Assembly: GCA_902603305.1 (NCBI GenBank)
Contig: CACKUI010000003.1
Span: 1-60,985 of the forward strand
Length of the DNA: 60,985 nucleotides
Direction: 5' to 3'
DNA from: an uncultured Pelagibacteraceae bacterium
Lineage (GTDB): Bacteria; Pseudomonadota; Alphaproteobacteria; Pelagibacterales; Pelagibacteraceae
Position 1 is the stretch's first letter. Each line of letters opens with the position of its first letter. Positions 1 through 10,115 of this stretch are shown in pieces. A model generated the notes under the pieces. That model worked only from the letters and a program-made list of their open reading frames with translations, did not search any database and was not told where the DNA came from. A program made the position numbers and the translations under genes.

Positions 1-2
1 AT

Positions 3-1496
3 GGAGCGAAACCAGTTTTGTCTACTTCAAGATATTACCCTTATTCCAATGATTTAGTACATGTTGTTGGTTATGTTGGTGATGCAACAACTCAAGATAT
101 TCAAAATAAAAAAAAAATAGAGGAAAACTTCGTACCAGGTTTAAAAGTTGGAAAAATTGGTATTGAAAATTCAAAAGATACTGAGCTAATAGGAAATCAT
201 GGAACTAAAAGATATGAAGTAAATGCATCAGGAAAAAAAATAAGTGAAATTAGTTATAATAAAGAAACTCAAGGTGAAAATTTAAGAACGACAATAGACT
301 TAGAAATTCAGCAATTGGCTCAAAGGTTACTAAAAAATCAGGCAGGCTCAATATGTGTTATGGATATATACACAGGTGAAGTAATTACTATGGCATCGTC
401 CCCAACCTACGATCCTAACAAGTTTACACATGGAATAAGTACTAAAGATTGGAATGAAATTAAAAATAATAAGTTAAGACCTTTACTAAATAAATCATTA
501 GCTGGATTATATTCTCCTGGATCAACTATAAAACCTTTAGTTGCACTTGCTGCACTAGAATATGGGATAATAGACACAAAGTTTAAAGTAAACTGTAAAG
601 GCCATGATCATCCATATGAATTGTATGGGGAAAGATATCATTGTTGGAAAAAAAATGGTCATGGGTGGATGAGTATGAGAAATGCTATTAAACAGTCATG
701 TGATATTTATTTTTATGAAGTCGCAAGACTTTTAGGCGTAGATAAGCTCTCATTAATTGCAAAAAGATATGGCCTAGGCTCAAAAGTCTTAGAAGATTTT
801 TTTTCAGAAGAAAAAAAAGGAATTGTTCCGTCAACGAAATGGAAAAAACAAGTTTTAGAACAGTCTTGGTATCTTGGCGAAACTGTAATTACTGGAATAG
901 GACAGGGTTATATTCAGACTACTCCACTTCAATTATGTTTGATGACAGCGCAGTTGGCTAATGGAGGTTATAAAATTAAGCCAAATTTAATTTATGATAA
1001 AGAAATAAATTTAGATACTATTAAATCAAAAATTGAAATTGAAAAAAATAAATCTGTAAGTCAAAATATTTTGAAAGATCATGAATTTAAATACTATGAA
1101 AGACTTTATAGAAATCCAAATAATTTAAAGTTTGTTCTAGATGCAATGTATGGGTCAACCAATGAACAATTTGGAACCTCCTTCAGATCTAGGCACAAAG
1201 AAGATAAATACAAGTTTGCTGGTAAAACTGGAACTTCTCAAGTTAAAAGAATTACTGATCAAGATAGAGAACTTGATTTAGACCTTGAAGAGATAGAATA
1301 TAAAAGTAGAGATCATGCTTTATTTATTGCATTTGCACCTTATGATAAACCAAGGTATTCCCTTAGTATTTTAATAGAGCATGGAGGATCAGGTAGCAAG
1401 GCAGCTGCTCCACTTGCAAACAAATTAATAAAAAAAATTTTAGATAGGCATGAATTAAGAGAAAAAATTAGAAAAGATTTAAAAAATATTGCATGA
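3..1496 (+). CDS. mrdA: Penicillin-binding protein 2 (peptidoglycan DD-transpeptidase), 5' end cut by window
   Basis: Cross-links peptidoglycan during side-wall elongation at the inner membrane, working with RodA. The frame is open from base 3 and already matches the PBP2 non-catalytic domain (Arg-Tyr-Tyr-Pro-Tyr, then Val-Gly-Tyr-Val-Gly), so the TTG at 18 is not the real start and the N-terminal membrane anchor lies outside the window. All three transpeptidase motifs are present: SxxK as Ser-Thr-Ile-Lys with the nucleophile codon at 522-524, Ser-Cys-Asp at 696-704, and Lys-Thr-Gly from 1224. The stop overlaps the rodA start by 4 bp (ATGA), the classical mrdA-mrdB arrangement. Confidence 0.95.
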   Translation, partial: GAKPVLSTSRYYPYSNDLVHVVGYVGDATTQDIQNKKKIEENFVPGLKVGKIGIENSKDTELIGNHGTKRYEVNASGKKISEISYNKETQGENLRTTIDLEIQQLAQRLLKNQAGSICVMDIYTGEVITMASSPTYDPNKFTHGISTKDWNEIKNNKLRPLLNKSLAGLYSPGSTIKPLVALAALEYGIIDTKFKVNCKGHDHPYELYGERYHCWKKNGHGWMSMRNAIKQSCDIYFYEVARLLGVDKLSLIAKRYGLGSKVLEDFFSEEKKGIVPSTKWKKQVLEQSWYLGETVITGIGQGYIQTTPLQLCLMTAQLANGGYKIKPNLIYDKEINLDTIKSKIEIEKNKSVSQNILKDHEFKYYERLYRNPNNLKFVLDAMYGSTNEQFGTSFRSRHKEDKYKFAGKTGTSQVKRITDQDRELDLDLEEIEYKSRDHALFIAFAPYDKPRYSLSILIEHGGSGSKAAAPLANKLIKKILDRHELREKIRKDLKNIA

Positions 1497-2623
1497 TACT
1501 TTCAACGTCACTAAATTCTACTAGCTATTCATTTATTGATAAACTGAAAGCTGTTGATTATTTTTTAATAATAATTGTTGCTATAATTGGTTCAATCAGT
1601 GTTTTTTCAATTTATTCTACAGAAAGTGGAAACTTTTCTTTTTATACTAAAAATCATCTAACTAGATTTCTAGTATTTTTTTTTATGTTTTTAGTTCTGT
1701 CATTTGTAAGAGTTTCATTTTGGTATAGGCAGGCATATATTTTTTATATTATAGGAATTTTACTTTTATTACTTGTAATTTTTTTTGGAATTTCAGCGTC
1801 AGGGTCTAAACGATGGATAAATTTTTTCATAATGAACCTTCAGCCTTCAGAACTGATGAAAATTGCAATAATAGTTTGCTTTGCAAGATATTACCATCGT
1901 ATTCAAAGCTCAGATATTCAAAGTTATAAATATTTATTACAACCAATCATACTTTTGTTGATACCTTGCTATTTAGTTATAACTCAACCTGATTTAGGAA
2001 CAGCAATTTTAATAGCAGGGAGTGGGTTGGCTATTATCTGGTTAGCAGGACTTAATTTAAAATATTTTATATATTCAGGATTAATATTGTTAGTCTCATT
2101 ACCTTTTGTAATTTCAATTTTAAAACCATATCAAAAATCAAGGATATTAACTTTTTTTAATCCAGACAGAGACCCTTTGGGTGCAGGTTATCAAATAATT
2201 CAATCTAAAATCGCAATTGGTTCAGGAGGATTGTTAGGTAAAGGTTTCTTACAAGGTACACAAAGTTATCTTGAATTCTTACCTGAAAAACACACCGACT
2301 TTATTTTTACTCTTTTTTCTGAAGAATTTGGCTTTGTTGGTTCAATGGTTCTAATTTTATTGTACGTTTTATTAATTTATAGAATAATAAGGATTGGTTT
2401 TTCTAGTAGATCATTTTTTGCAAAACTATACTGTTTTGGTTTTGCATCTGCTTTATTCTTATATATTTTTGTAAATATAGCTATGGTAGTTGGGTTATTG
2501 CCAATAGTTGGAGCACCACTTCCTATCATGTCATACGGAGGATCATCTATGTTATCAATAATGCTGGGTTTAGGTATCGTAATGAGCTGCAAAATTTATA
2601 GTCGAGATCCGATCAGCAATTAA
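1493..2623 (+). CDS. mrdB: RodA, SEDS-family peptidoglycan glycosyltransferase
   Basis: Polymerises lipid II into glycan strands for cell elongation, as the partner of PBP2. The 376-residue protein is almost entirely hydrophobic, with about ten membrane segments. It carries the SEDS signatures: a Gln-Pro-Ser-Glu motif near residue 121, Gly-Tyr-Gln-Ile-Ile-Gln-Ser in the middle, and the loop ending Leu-Pro-Glu-Lys-His-Thr-Asp-Phe-Ile. Length is normal for RodA. The ATG overlaps the PBP2 stop, so the two are translationally coupled. There is no clear terminator in the 74 bp before the next gene. Confidence 0.95.
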   Translation: MILSTSLNSTSYSFIDKLKAVDYFLIIIVAIIGSISVFSIYSTESGNFSFYTKNHLTRFLVFFFMFLVLSFVRVSFWYRQAYIFYIIGILLLLLVIFFGISASGSKRWINFFIMNLQPSELMKIAIIVCFARYYHRIQSSDIQSYKYLLQPIILLLIPCYLVITQPDLGTAILIAGSGLAIIWLAGLNLKYFIYSGLILLVSLPFVISILKPYQKSRILTFFNPDRDPLGAGYQIIQSKIAIGSGGLLGKGFLQGTQSYLEFLPEKHTDFIFTLFSEEFGFVGSMVLILLYVLLIYRIIRIGFSSRSFFAKLYCFGFASALFLYIFVNIAMVVGLLPIVGAPLPIMSYGGSSMLSIMLGLGIVMSCKIYSRDPISN

Positions 2624-2697
2624 GATATTGTAAAGAGTTATCCACCGCGATCAAATAACATCTATTATAATTTATCCCACCAACTATATTTTTCCTT

Positions 2698-3939
2698 GTG
2701 TCAGAAAAAATTTTAAAGGTTGGTATAATAGGAGCAGGAATTCAAGGAGTCTGTAATGCTCTTTTTCTTCAAAAAAAAGGCTATCAAGTAATTTTGTTCG
2801 ATAGAGATGAACCTGGAAATGCAGCCTCTTATGGTAATGCAGGTCATTTTTCTCCTTATGCATCAGTCCCTTTAAACAGACCAGATATTGTAAGTGATGT
2901 TCCATCAATGCTTATGAGCTCAAGAGGACCTTTGGCACTTAAATGGAATTATGTTCCAAAAATGATCCCTTGGTTTGCAAAATTTTTAATGAATTGTACT
3001 AATGATAAAATGATGCATACAGCAAAAAATATGCATCAAATTTTAGATCAATCATTACTGGCTTATGATGAATTATTCGAAGAGATAGATCTAGAGGGTT
3101 TAGTTGAAAATAATGGAATTTTATATGTCTGGAATGAAAAAAATTTAAAAAGTAGAGAATTAGAAATAAAAATTAGAGACGATCTAGGTGTTAAACAACA
3201 AGTGGTTAACAAAAAAGAAATACATGATTTGGAACCAAATTTAAAACCATTTTATCATGGAGGTGTTTTCTATGATTATGCAAGACATGCAAGAAATCCA
3301 AAAAAAATATTAATAAAGCTATTTGAAAATTTTATAAAAAAAGGTGGAAAGTTTTTAAAACTAAATATCCAAGATTTGAATTTTGATGAGGAAAAACCTG
3401 TTTTAAGATCGGAAACCCAGAGATTTGTTTTTGATAAATTGGTTATTGCATGTGGTGCGTTTTCAAAAAAACTTACTGATAAACTTCATGAAAATATTCC
3501 ACTAGATACCGAAAGAGGGTATCATGTTCATTTTAAAGATTTTGACCATTTAATTTCTAGACCAGTGGTTTATTCTAACAGAGGGTTTGGAATGTCACCA
3601 ATGGATCAAGGGTTAAGAGTAGTTGGTACTGTGGAGTTTGGCGGTTTAGAAAATGCTTTATCAAAATCCAGGATCAAAAACTTAATTCTAAATGCAAAGG
3701 ATATCCTTGACGGTTTGCCTGAGCACAAAGATGAGTGGTTAGGGTTTAGGCCTACACTGCCAGATTTTTTACCAATAATTGGACCATCAAAAAATTATAA
3801 AAATGTATTTTACTCATTTGGTCATCATCATTTAGGATGGACTTTAGGTGCAATTTCTGGAAAAATAGTGTCTGGTATGATTGCAAATGAAAATACTAAT
3901 ATGGATTTAAAGCCTTACAGTTCAGTTAGATTTGCTTAA
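2698..3939 (+). CDS. DadA-like FAD-dependent D-amino acid dehydrogenase
   Basis: Probable membrane-associated flavoprotein that oxidises an amino acid (D-amino acids in characterised DadA) to its 2-oxo acid. Residues 8-14 give the Rossmann Gly-x-Gly-x-x-Gly for FAD, followed by the DadA-type Asn-Ala-Gly-His region near residue 50. The C-terminus has the FAD-closing Gly-Trp-Thr-Leu-Gly segment. Length 413 is typical. The start is GTG at 2698 and matches the beginning of the FAD fold. It lies 14 bp upstream of an indolepyruvate oxidoreductase, which could consume the 2-oxo acid product. Substrate is inferred from family only; a sarcosine/glycine-oxidase-like role cannot be excluded. Confidence 0.8.
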   Translation: MSEKILKVGIIGAGIQGVCNALFLQKKGYQVILFDRDEPGNAASYGNAGHFSPYASVPLNRPDIVSDVPSMLMSSRGPLALKWNYVPKMIPWFAKFLMNCTNDKMMHTAKNMHQILDQSLLAYDELFEEIDLEGLVENNGILYVWNEKNLKSRELEIKIRDDLGVKQQVVNKKEIHDLEPNLKPFYHGGVFYDYARHARNPKKILIKLFENFIKKGGKFLKLNIQDLNFDEEKPVLRSETQRFVFDKLVIACGAFSKKLTDKLHENIPLDTERGYHVHFKDFDHLISRPVVYSNRGFGMSPMDQGLRVVGTVEFGGLENALSKSRIKNLILNAKDILDGLPEHKDEWLGFRPTLPDFLPIIGPSKNYKNVFYSFGHHHLGWTLGAISGKIVSGMIANENTNMDLKPYSSVRFA

Positions 3940-3953
3940 AAAAGTTAAATAGT

Positions 3954-6900
3954 GTGGAAATTAAACTTGAAGACAAATATAAATTAAGTAAAGGCACTAG
4001 ATTTTTAACTGGTGCTCAAGCTCTTGTTCGAGTTCCAATTGTTCAAGCAAGAAGAGATAAACAAAAAAACTTAAATACTGCATGTTATATCTCTGGTTAT
4101 AGAGGATCTCCTCTCGGTGGCTACGATCAGCAGATTTTAAAAAATAAAAAATATTTGAATGAAAATAATATTTATTTTCAACCAGGTATAAATGAGGAAC
4201 TTGCTGCAACTTCTTTATGGGGCACGCAGCAAGTAAATCTTAGAAAACAAGATAAATACGATGGTGTTTTTGGGATATGGTATGGTAAAGGGCCAGGAGT
4301 AGATAGAGCAGGAGATGCATTAAAACATGTAAATCTGGCAGGTACCTCAAAGTTTGGAGGCGTCATTGCTTTAATGGGAGATGACCATATATGTGAGTCC
4401 TCAACAACCTCTCATCAAAGTGAATTTGCAATGATTGATGCGATGATACCTTTTTTTAATCCAAGTGGTGTTCAAGAAATATTAGATTATGGAATAATAG
4501 GAATCGAATTATCAAGAAAAAGTGGGTGTTGGGTAGGGATAAAGTGTGTTCATGATAACGTAAGTTCAGGAGCAACAGTTGACTTAGATGAAAATAGGTT
4601 AAATCTATTAGATATTTCAAGTGAAAATTATCCATCTGAAGGTTTAAATATAAGACTTAAAGATACCGCTCAAGAAAAAGAATATCGACTACACCATCAT
4701 AAAATAAAATATGTAAAAGAATTTTGTAAAATAAATAATTTGAATAAAATTATTTTCGACTCAGAGAATCCAAAAGTTGGAATAATAAGCACTGGAAAAT
4801 CTTTTTTAGATACAAAATTAGGGCTAGAAAAAATAGGAATAAATGAAGATGTTGCCAACCAAATAGGAATTAAATTTCTTAAAATTGCTATGCCTTGGCC
4901 ATTAGAGGAAACAATAATTGAAAAATTTTCGGAAAATTTAGAAAAAATCATTGTTGTTGAAGAAAAAAGATCAATCATTGAAACACAAGTTAAAGAAATA
5001 TTATTTAATAAAAATTTAAATATAAAAGTAGTTGGAAAAAATGATGAAAATAATAATGATTTATTTGTTTCTTCTGGAGCTTTAGACCCAGGAGAAATCG
5101 GTTTAAAAATATCTGAAATAATTAATTACCTTAACTTACCGGAAGAAGTACATAATCTTTCAAAAAAGTTAAAGTCTTTGAAAGAAAAAACTAATTCAAA
5201 TATCTCCTTAAAAAGAGTTCCACATTTTTGCTCTGGGTGCCCTCATAATACTTCAACTAGAATACCAGAGGGTAGTAGAGCAATTACAGGTATCAGTTGT
5301 GCATACCTTGTGGAACATATGGAAAGAGATAATGAAGGCTTTTCACAAATGGGATCAGAGGGGGCAACTTGGGTTGGTGAGTCTGTTTTTAGCAATACTG
5401 ACCATGTTTTTCAAAATATGGGAGATGGGACTTACATTCATTCAGGAATTCTATCTATAAGACATGCAGTTGCAGCAAAAACTAAAATGACATTTAAGAT
5501 TTTGTATAACGATGCTGTCGCGTTGACAGGAGGTCAAGCATTAGACGGATTACCAACAGTTGCGCAAATGTCTAAACAGCTTGAAGCAGAAGGTGTTGAA
5601 GAAATTGCAATAATCACAGATAAAATTGAAAAATATAGTGATAGAGGAGGTTTTGCGAAAAATTCAAAAGTTTATGACAGAAAAAATATTATAGATGTTC
5701 AAATTGAATTAAGCAAAATTAATGGAACAACTGTTATTATTTATGATCAAACCTGTGCAGCTGAGAAAAGAAGGAGAAGAAAAAAAGGCATCTTAGAAGA
5801 GCCTAAGAAAAAAATTTTTATTAATAAAGACCTATGCGAAGGTTGTGGAGATTGTGGAATTCAATCTAATTGTGTTTCTATTGCACCTGTTGAAACTGAA
5901 TACGGAAGAAAAAGACAAATTGACCAATCTTCTTGTAACAAAGATTACACATGTGTTGATGGATTTTGTCCAAGCTTTGTAAGTCTTGAGGGAGATATAA
6001 GACTTAAGAAAAATTATGACGATAATTTAATTAATAAAATAAATTCAAAGATAGATGATCCAAAATTACCTCAAATTAATAAATCTTTTGGGATAATGAT
6101 TGCTGGGATTGGCGGAACAGGAGTTGTTACAATTGGAGCTGTGCTTGCAACTGCTGCTCAAATAGATGGAAAAGGATCAGGAGTTTTAGATATGACAGGA
6201 TTAGCTCAAAAAGGCGGAGCTGTTAAAAGTTTCTTAAGAATTTTTGAAAAACCAGAAGATGTTGGAGCCATAAGATTATCTTATGGTGATACTAACTTAC
6301 TTCTGGGATTTGATTTACTTGTATCAAATGATTTAGAAATAATAAAAACCTTAGATAAAAAAATTTCAAAGTTAATAGTTAATACAGATGAGGTTATGCC
6401 TGGTGATTTTACAAGGGATAAAAATTTTTACTTACCTTTTGAAGAAATGAGAGATAATTTAATTAACATAGCAGGTCAAGAAAATATAAAGTTTATATCA
6501 TCAAATAAAATTACATCTAAGATTTTAGGAAATTCAATTTTATCAAATATGTTTAATGTTGGGGTAGCATATCAATCAGGCTTGATACCAATTTCAGCTT
6601 CATCAATTGAAAAAGCAATTGAATTAAATGGTGCAAGTGTAAAAGATAATATAGACGCATTCAGATTTGGAAGACATTATGAAAATTTAAAAGATGAGGT
6701 TTTAGATATAATTAAAGATGAGCCTGAAATATTAGAAGGTTTTGAGTCAAAATATCAGAATAGATTTAAATTTTTAGAAGATTACCAAAATATAAAATAT
6801 GCTGAAAAATTTGAAGAACTTGTTAGTTACGCAAAAAAGATAGATAAAAATATTGGAAATGGAAGTCAATTCTCAACAGCAGTCTTAAAAAATTATTTCA

Positions 6901-7373
6901 AATTAATGGCATACAAAGATGAGTATGAGGTATCAAGATTAATGACAAATAAAAAATTCGTAGATGATGTAAATAAAAACTTTGAAGGTAATTTTAATTA
7001 CAACTTTTATTTAGCTCCACCAATCTTCAGTAAAAAAAGCAAAGTAGATGGCAAATTACTAAAAATAAAATTTGGTGGATGGTTATTTAATGTATTTAAA
7101 TTACTTTCAAAATTTAAATTTTTAAGAGGTACAAAACTTGATCCATTTGGCTATTTAAATGAAAGAAAAAAAGAAAGAGAATTAATAAAAGATTACAAGC
7201 AAACAATTACTGACATAGGAACAAAAATAAATAAATCAAACTACGAAACAGCAGTTAAAATAGCATCAATACCTGATCAAATTAGAGGTTTTGGACATGT
7301 TAAGGAAAAGAATATAAAAGAAGCTATAAACTATAGAACAGATTTACTTAATTCTTTTCATGAAAACACTTAG
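3954..7373 (+). CDS. Indolepyruvate ferredoxin oxidoreductase, fused alpha/gamma form
   Basis: Oxidatively decarboxylates aryl- or branched 2-oxo acids to acyl-CoA using ThDP and Fe-S clusters. The 1139-residue chain is a fusion: an N-terminal pyrimidine-binding domain (Tyr-Arg-Gly-Ser-Pro-Leu-Gly-Gly near residue 50), a ThDP-binding core with Cys-Ser-Gly-Cys-Pro near 425, a cysteine-rich iron-sulfur section around residues 625-675, and a gamma domain starting near 710 with Gly-Ile-Gly-Gly-Thr-Gly-Val. GTG start at 3954. This fused, long form is known from aerobic proteobacteria. It follows a DadA-like gene and overlaps the next gene by 14 bp, so it is mid-operon. Confidence 0.92.
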   Translation: MEIKLEDKYKLSKGTRFLTGAQALVRVPIVQARRDKQKNLNTACYISGYRGSPLGGYDQQILKNKKYLNENNIYFQPGINEELAATSLWGTQQVNLRKQDKYDGVFGIWYGKGPGVDRAGDALKHVNLAGTSKFGGVIALMGDDHICESSTTSHQSEFAMIDAMIPFFNPSGVQEILDYGIIGIELSRKSGCWVGIKCVHDNVSSGATVDLDENRLNLLDISSENYPSEGLNIRLKDTAQEKEYRLHHHKIKYVKEFCKINNLNKIIFDSENPKVGIISTGKSFLDTKLGLEKIGINEDVANQIGIKFLKIAMPWPLEETIIEKFSENLEKIIVVEEKRSIIETQVKEILFNKNLNIKVVGKNDENNNDLFVSSGALDPGEIGLKISEIINYLNLPEEVHNLSKKLKSLKEKTNSNISLKRVPHFCSGCPHNTSTRIPEGSRAITGISCAYLVEHMERDNEGFSQMGSEGATWVGESVFSNTDHVFQNMGDGTYIHSGILSIRHAVAAKTKMTFKILYNDAVALTGGQALDGLPTVAQMSKQLEAEGVEEIAIITDKIEKYSDRGGFAKNSKVYDRKNIIDVQIELSKINGTTVIIYDQTCAAEKRRRRKKGILEEPKKKIFINKDLCEGCGDCGIQSNCVSIAPVETEYGRKRQIDQSSCNKDYTCVDGFCPSFVSLEGDIRLKKNYDDNLINKINSKIDDPKLPQINKSFGIMIAGIGGTGVVTIGAVLATAAQIDGKGSGVLDMTGLAQKGGAVKSFLRIFEKPEDVGAIRLSYGDTNLLLGFDLLVSNDLEIIKTLDKKISKLIVNTDEVMPGDFTRDKNFYLPFEEMRDNLINIAGQENIKFISSNKITSKILGNSILSNMFNVGVAYQSGLIPISASSIEKAIELNGASVKDNIDAFRFGRHYENLKDEVLDIIKDEPEILEGFESKYQNRFKFLEDYQNIKYAEKFEELVSYAKKIDKNIGNGSQFSTAVLKNYFKLMAYKDEYEVSRLMTNKKFVDDVNKNFEGNFNYNFYLAPPIFSKKSKVDGKLLKIKFGGWLFNVFKLLSKFKFLRGTKLDPFGYLNERKKERELIKDYKQTITDIGTKINKSNYETAVKIASIPDQIRGFGHVKEKNIKEAINYRTDLLNSFHENT

Positions 7374-8265
7374 CCCTTTATATTTAGCCTCTCTTTATTT
7401 GGTTTTAGCTTGTTTATTTTGGGCAGGTAACTTTATAGTTGGAAAAGCCGCAAGTATTATTGACATTCCTCCTATATCCTTAAATTTTTATAGATGGTTT
7501 TTGGCTTGGTTAGTTTTACTTCCATTCACTTATAAAGAATTGTTAAATAACAAAAAAATTATAATAGATAATATTTTTTTATTTTCACTTTTAGGAATTT
7601 TAGCTGTGACAGTTTTTAATTCAGCTCTTTTTTACTCACTGAGACATACTCAAGTTATTACTGGAGTACTTATGATTTCAACAGTACCAGTTATGATTAT
7701 ATTATTTTCATTCTTACTTAAAATTGAGAAAACAAATTTATTTCAATTAATAGGAGTATTTCTCTCACTTACAGGCGTTTTGTTTATAATAACAAAAGCA
7801 AATTTAAATAATTTATTAAATTTATCATTTAACAAAGGAGACATTTTTGCATTAATTGCAATGTTCGCATGGTCTCTTTATTCAGCTCTTTTAAAAAAAA
7901 AGGAATTCAAATTATCTCCAATTTCTCTATTACAGGTCGTTATAACTTTTGGAGTTATTTTTCTAATTCCTATGTATTTTATTGATTATAGTTTGGGCAG
8001 TGTAATCAAATTACAATCCTCTTTTTATTTAGTATTATTCTATGTTGTTTTTTTCCCTGGTCTAATCTCATTTCTGTTTTGGATAAAAGGTGTTAAACTT
8101 ATTGGTGCAAATAGATCTGGAGTATTTCTTCATTTGATGCCAATTCTAGGTGCAATAATGGCCATGATAATTTTTAATGAAAAAATTTTATTTTATCATT
8201 TCTTAGGTGCAATTTTCATAATTGCTGGTATTACAATTTCGAATAAAAGAACTCAAAATGCTTAA
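7360..8265 (+). CDS. DMT-superfamily (EamA) transporter 1
   Basis: Inner-membrane permease of about ten segments, 301 residues, built as two EamA repeats. The first repeat has the family's Phe-Trp-Ala-Gly-Asn-Phe pattern near residue 20 and the second begins near residue 155. EamA proteins mostly export amino acids or metabolites, sometimes import them; the substrate cannot be read from sequence. It overlaps the 2-oxoacid oxidoreductase by 14 bp and the next dehydrogenase by 8 bp, so it probably moves a substrate or side product of this amino acid oxidation operon. Confidence 0.85.
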   Translation: MKTLSPLYLASLYLVLACLFWAGNFIVGKAASIIDIPPISLNFYRWFLAWLVLLPFTYKELLNNKKIIIDNIFLFSLLGILAVTVFNSALFYSLRHTQVITGVLMISTVPVMIILFSFLLKIEKTNLFQLIGVFLSLTGVLFIITKANLNNLLNLSFNKGDIFALIAMFAWSLYSALLKKKEFKLSPISLLQVVITFGVIFLIPMYFIDYSLGSVIKLQSSFYLVLFYVVFFPGLISFLFWIKGVKLIGANRSGVFLHLMPILGAIMAMIIFNEKILFYHFLGAIFIIAGITISNKRTQNA

Positions 8266-9208
8266 AGTAGCCATTTTAGACGATTACCAAAACGTTGCTC
8301 AAGAATTCATAGATTTGAAAAATCTTTCATCAAAGTTTGATATTGAGATTTTCAGTGAACCTTTTGAAAACGAGGATGACGTCATAGAAAAACTAAAAGA
8401 ATTTGAAGCTCTGCTTATTATGAGAGAAAGAACATCAATTAGTTCAAATATTATTAAAAGTTTGAAAAAACTAAAATACATTTCTACAAGCGGAATGAGA
8501 AATAAAGCCATAGATCTTGAAGCAACAAAAAAAGCTAAAATTGTTGTTACTGGAACAGAAATTAACTCAAATCCTACTTGTGAATTAACATGGGCGTTAA
8601 TTTTAGGGCTAGCTAGAAATATTAAGGTGGAAGTTGATAATATGTACCAAGGCTATTGGCAGACAACAGTAGGAGTTGAATTAAAAGGAAAAATTCTGGG
8701 TCTTATTGGTTTAGGAAAAGTTGGATCCCAGGTTGCTAAAATTGCAAACGCTTTTGGCATGCAAGTTATGGCATGGAGCGAAAATCTCCGTCTAGATAAG
8801 TGTAAAGAACTTGATGTTTTACCATCTAATAAAGAGGATCTTATTCAAAACTCTGACTATATTTCAATTCATGTTCAGGGAGGCGAAAGATATAAGGATT
8901 GTATAAAGCTTGCTGAATTTGATAAAATGAAAAAAACTGCTTTTCTAATTAATACTTCAAGAGGTCCGATTGTAAACGAAGATGATTTAATTATAGCTCT
9001 TTCAACTAATCTAATTGCTGGAGCTGGTATCGATGTTTATGATAAAGAACCTCTGCCTAGTAGTCATAAATTGAGATTTGTGCCTAACGCACTTTTGCTT
9101 CCACACGTAGGTTACGTCACAGCTGAAAATTATTCTATTTTCTATACTCAAATGATTGAGAATTTAGAAGCTTGTGTTGCTGGTAAGCCTATTCGAGAAA
9201 TAAAGTAA
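8258..9208 (+). CDS. D-2-hydroxyacid dehydrogenase family protein (NAD-dependent)
   Basis: Interconverts a 2-oxo acid and its 2-hydroxy acid. I place the start at ATG 8258, giving 316 residues starting Met-Leu-Lys-Val-Ala-Ile. An open frame runs 12 codons further up, but that stretch is inside the transporter gene and does not resemble the family. The NAD-binding Gly-Leu-Ile-Gly-Leu-Gly-Lys-Val-Gly motif lies near residue 150. Catalytic Arg sits in Asn-Thr-Ser-Arg-Gly, Glu in Asp-Lys-Glu-Pro-Leu-Pro, and His in Leu-Leu-Pro-His-Val-Gly. The neighbours suggest 2-oxo acids from amino acid oxidation as substrates; this is inference. Confidence 0.88.
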   Translation: MLKVAILDDYQNVAQEFIDLKNLSSKFDIEIFSEPFENEDDVIEKLKEFEALLIMRERTSISSNIIKSLKKLKYISTSGMRNKAIDLEATKKAKIVVTGTEINSNPTCELTWALILGLARNIKVEVDNMYQGYWQTTVGVELKGKILGLIGLGKVGSQVAKIANAFGMQVMAWSENLRLDKCKELDVLPSNKEDLIQNSDYISIHVQGGERYKDCIKLAEFDKMKKTAFLINTSRGPIVNEDDLIIALSTNLIAGAGIDVYDKEPLPSSHKLRFVPNALLLPHVGYVTAENYSIFYTQMIENLEACVAGKPIREIK

Positions 9209-9209
9209 A

Positions 9210-10115
9210 GTGGAATTACCAGTTGTAAATCATCCTGATTATGAGGCAAAAATTGGCGATGATAATAAATTTCCAATTAAAAAATTTGGTGAATTAGCAA
9301 ATTTTCTTAAAAAAGAAAATGTAGTTAAGAAGTTTTATAAACCTGAGCCATGCTCAATTGATACATTAAAAGAAGTTCACTCAGAGGAGTATATTTTAAA
9401 AATTAAAAATAAAACATTAGAGCAATCATTGGTTAAAAAAATAGGGTTTCCTTTAGTTGATAGTGTGGTCAGAAGATCTTTAGTTGCAACAGGCGGAACC
9501 GTATTGGCCTCTAAATTAGCAATAAATTATGGAGTAGCTTGTAACACAGCTGGTGGAAGTCATCACGCTATTTATGACGAGGGAGCTGGTTTTTGTGTTT
9601 TTAATGATGTGGCTGTTGCTGCAAAATATCTCTTGAATAGAGGGTTAGCTAACAAAATCCTTATAGTTGATTTAGATGTTCACCAAGGTAACGGAAATTC
9701 AGAAATATTTAAAAATGAAGATAACGTTTTTACATTTAGTATGCACACAAAAGTGAATTATCCACCAATTAAATCAAAAAGTGATCTGGATATTGAACTT
9801 GAACAAAACATGGAAGATGATGAGTATTTAAATATTTTAAAAAAAAATTTAATTTTTCTAAACGATTTTAATTTTGATTTCGTGTTTTACATTGCAGGTG
9901 TTGACATTCACTTAGATGATAGATTAGGAAAGTTGTGTATTACTGACAAAGGAATTAATAAAAGAGACGAAATGGTTATTGGAAACTTTTTTAAAAGAAA
10001 AGTTCCTATTTGTGGAGTTTTAGGTGGTGGTTATAACAAAGACTTTAAAAAACTTATTGAATTACACTCAAGTTTACATAAAAATTGTAAAAAAATTCTT
10101 AATGAAAAAAATTAA
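9210..10115 (+). CDS. Histone-deacetylase-superfamily hydrolase (HDAC-like / acetylpolyamine amidohydrolase-like)
   Basis: Zinc-dependent amide hydrolase of the arginase/deacetylase fold, 301 residues, GTG start 1 bp after the previous stop. The catalytic His-His pair occurs in Gly-Gly-Ser-His-His-Ala near residue 113. The zinc/charge-relay motif reads Val-Asp-Leu-Asp-Val-His-Gln-Gly-Asn-Gly near 153, and the later metal Asp lies in Gly-Val-Asp-Ile-His. Bacterial relatives deacetylate polyamines or other acetylated small molecules rather than histones. It overlaps msrB by 14 bp. Substrate unknown. Confidence 0.88.
   Translation: MELPVVNHPDYEAKIGDDNKFPIKKFGELANFLKKENVVKKFYKPEPCSIDTLKEVHSEEYILKIKNKTLEQSLVKKIGFPLVDSVVRRSLVATGGTVLASKLAINYGVACNTAGGSHHAIYDEGAGFCVFNDVAVAAKYLLNRGLANKILIVDLDVHQGNGNSEIFKNEDNVFTFSMHTKVNYPPIKSKSDLDIELEQNMEDDEYLNILKKNLIFLNDFNFDFVFYIAGVDIHLDDRLGKLCITDKGINKRDEMVIGNFFKRKVPICGVLGGGYNKDFKKLIELHSSLHKNCKKILNEKN

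Noticed and set aside
8222..8257. N-terminal extension of the D-2-hydroxyacid dehydrogenase frame
   Set aside because: The 12 codons lie inside the DMT gene and do not match the family; ATG 8258 gives the normal N-terminus.
10024..10101. Longer msrB reading frame
   Set aside because: This stretch is the end of the deacetylase gene in another frame; ATG 10102 gives standard MsrB length.
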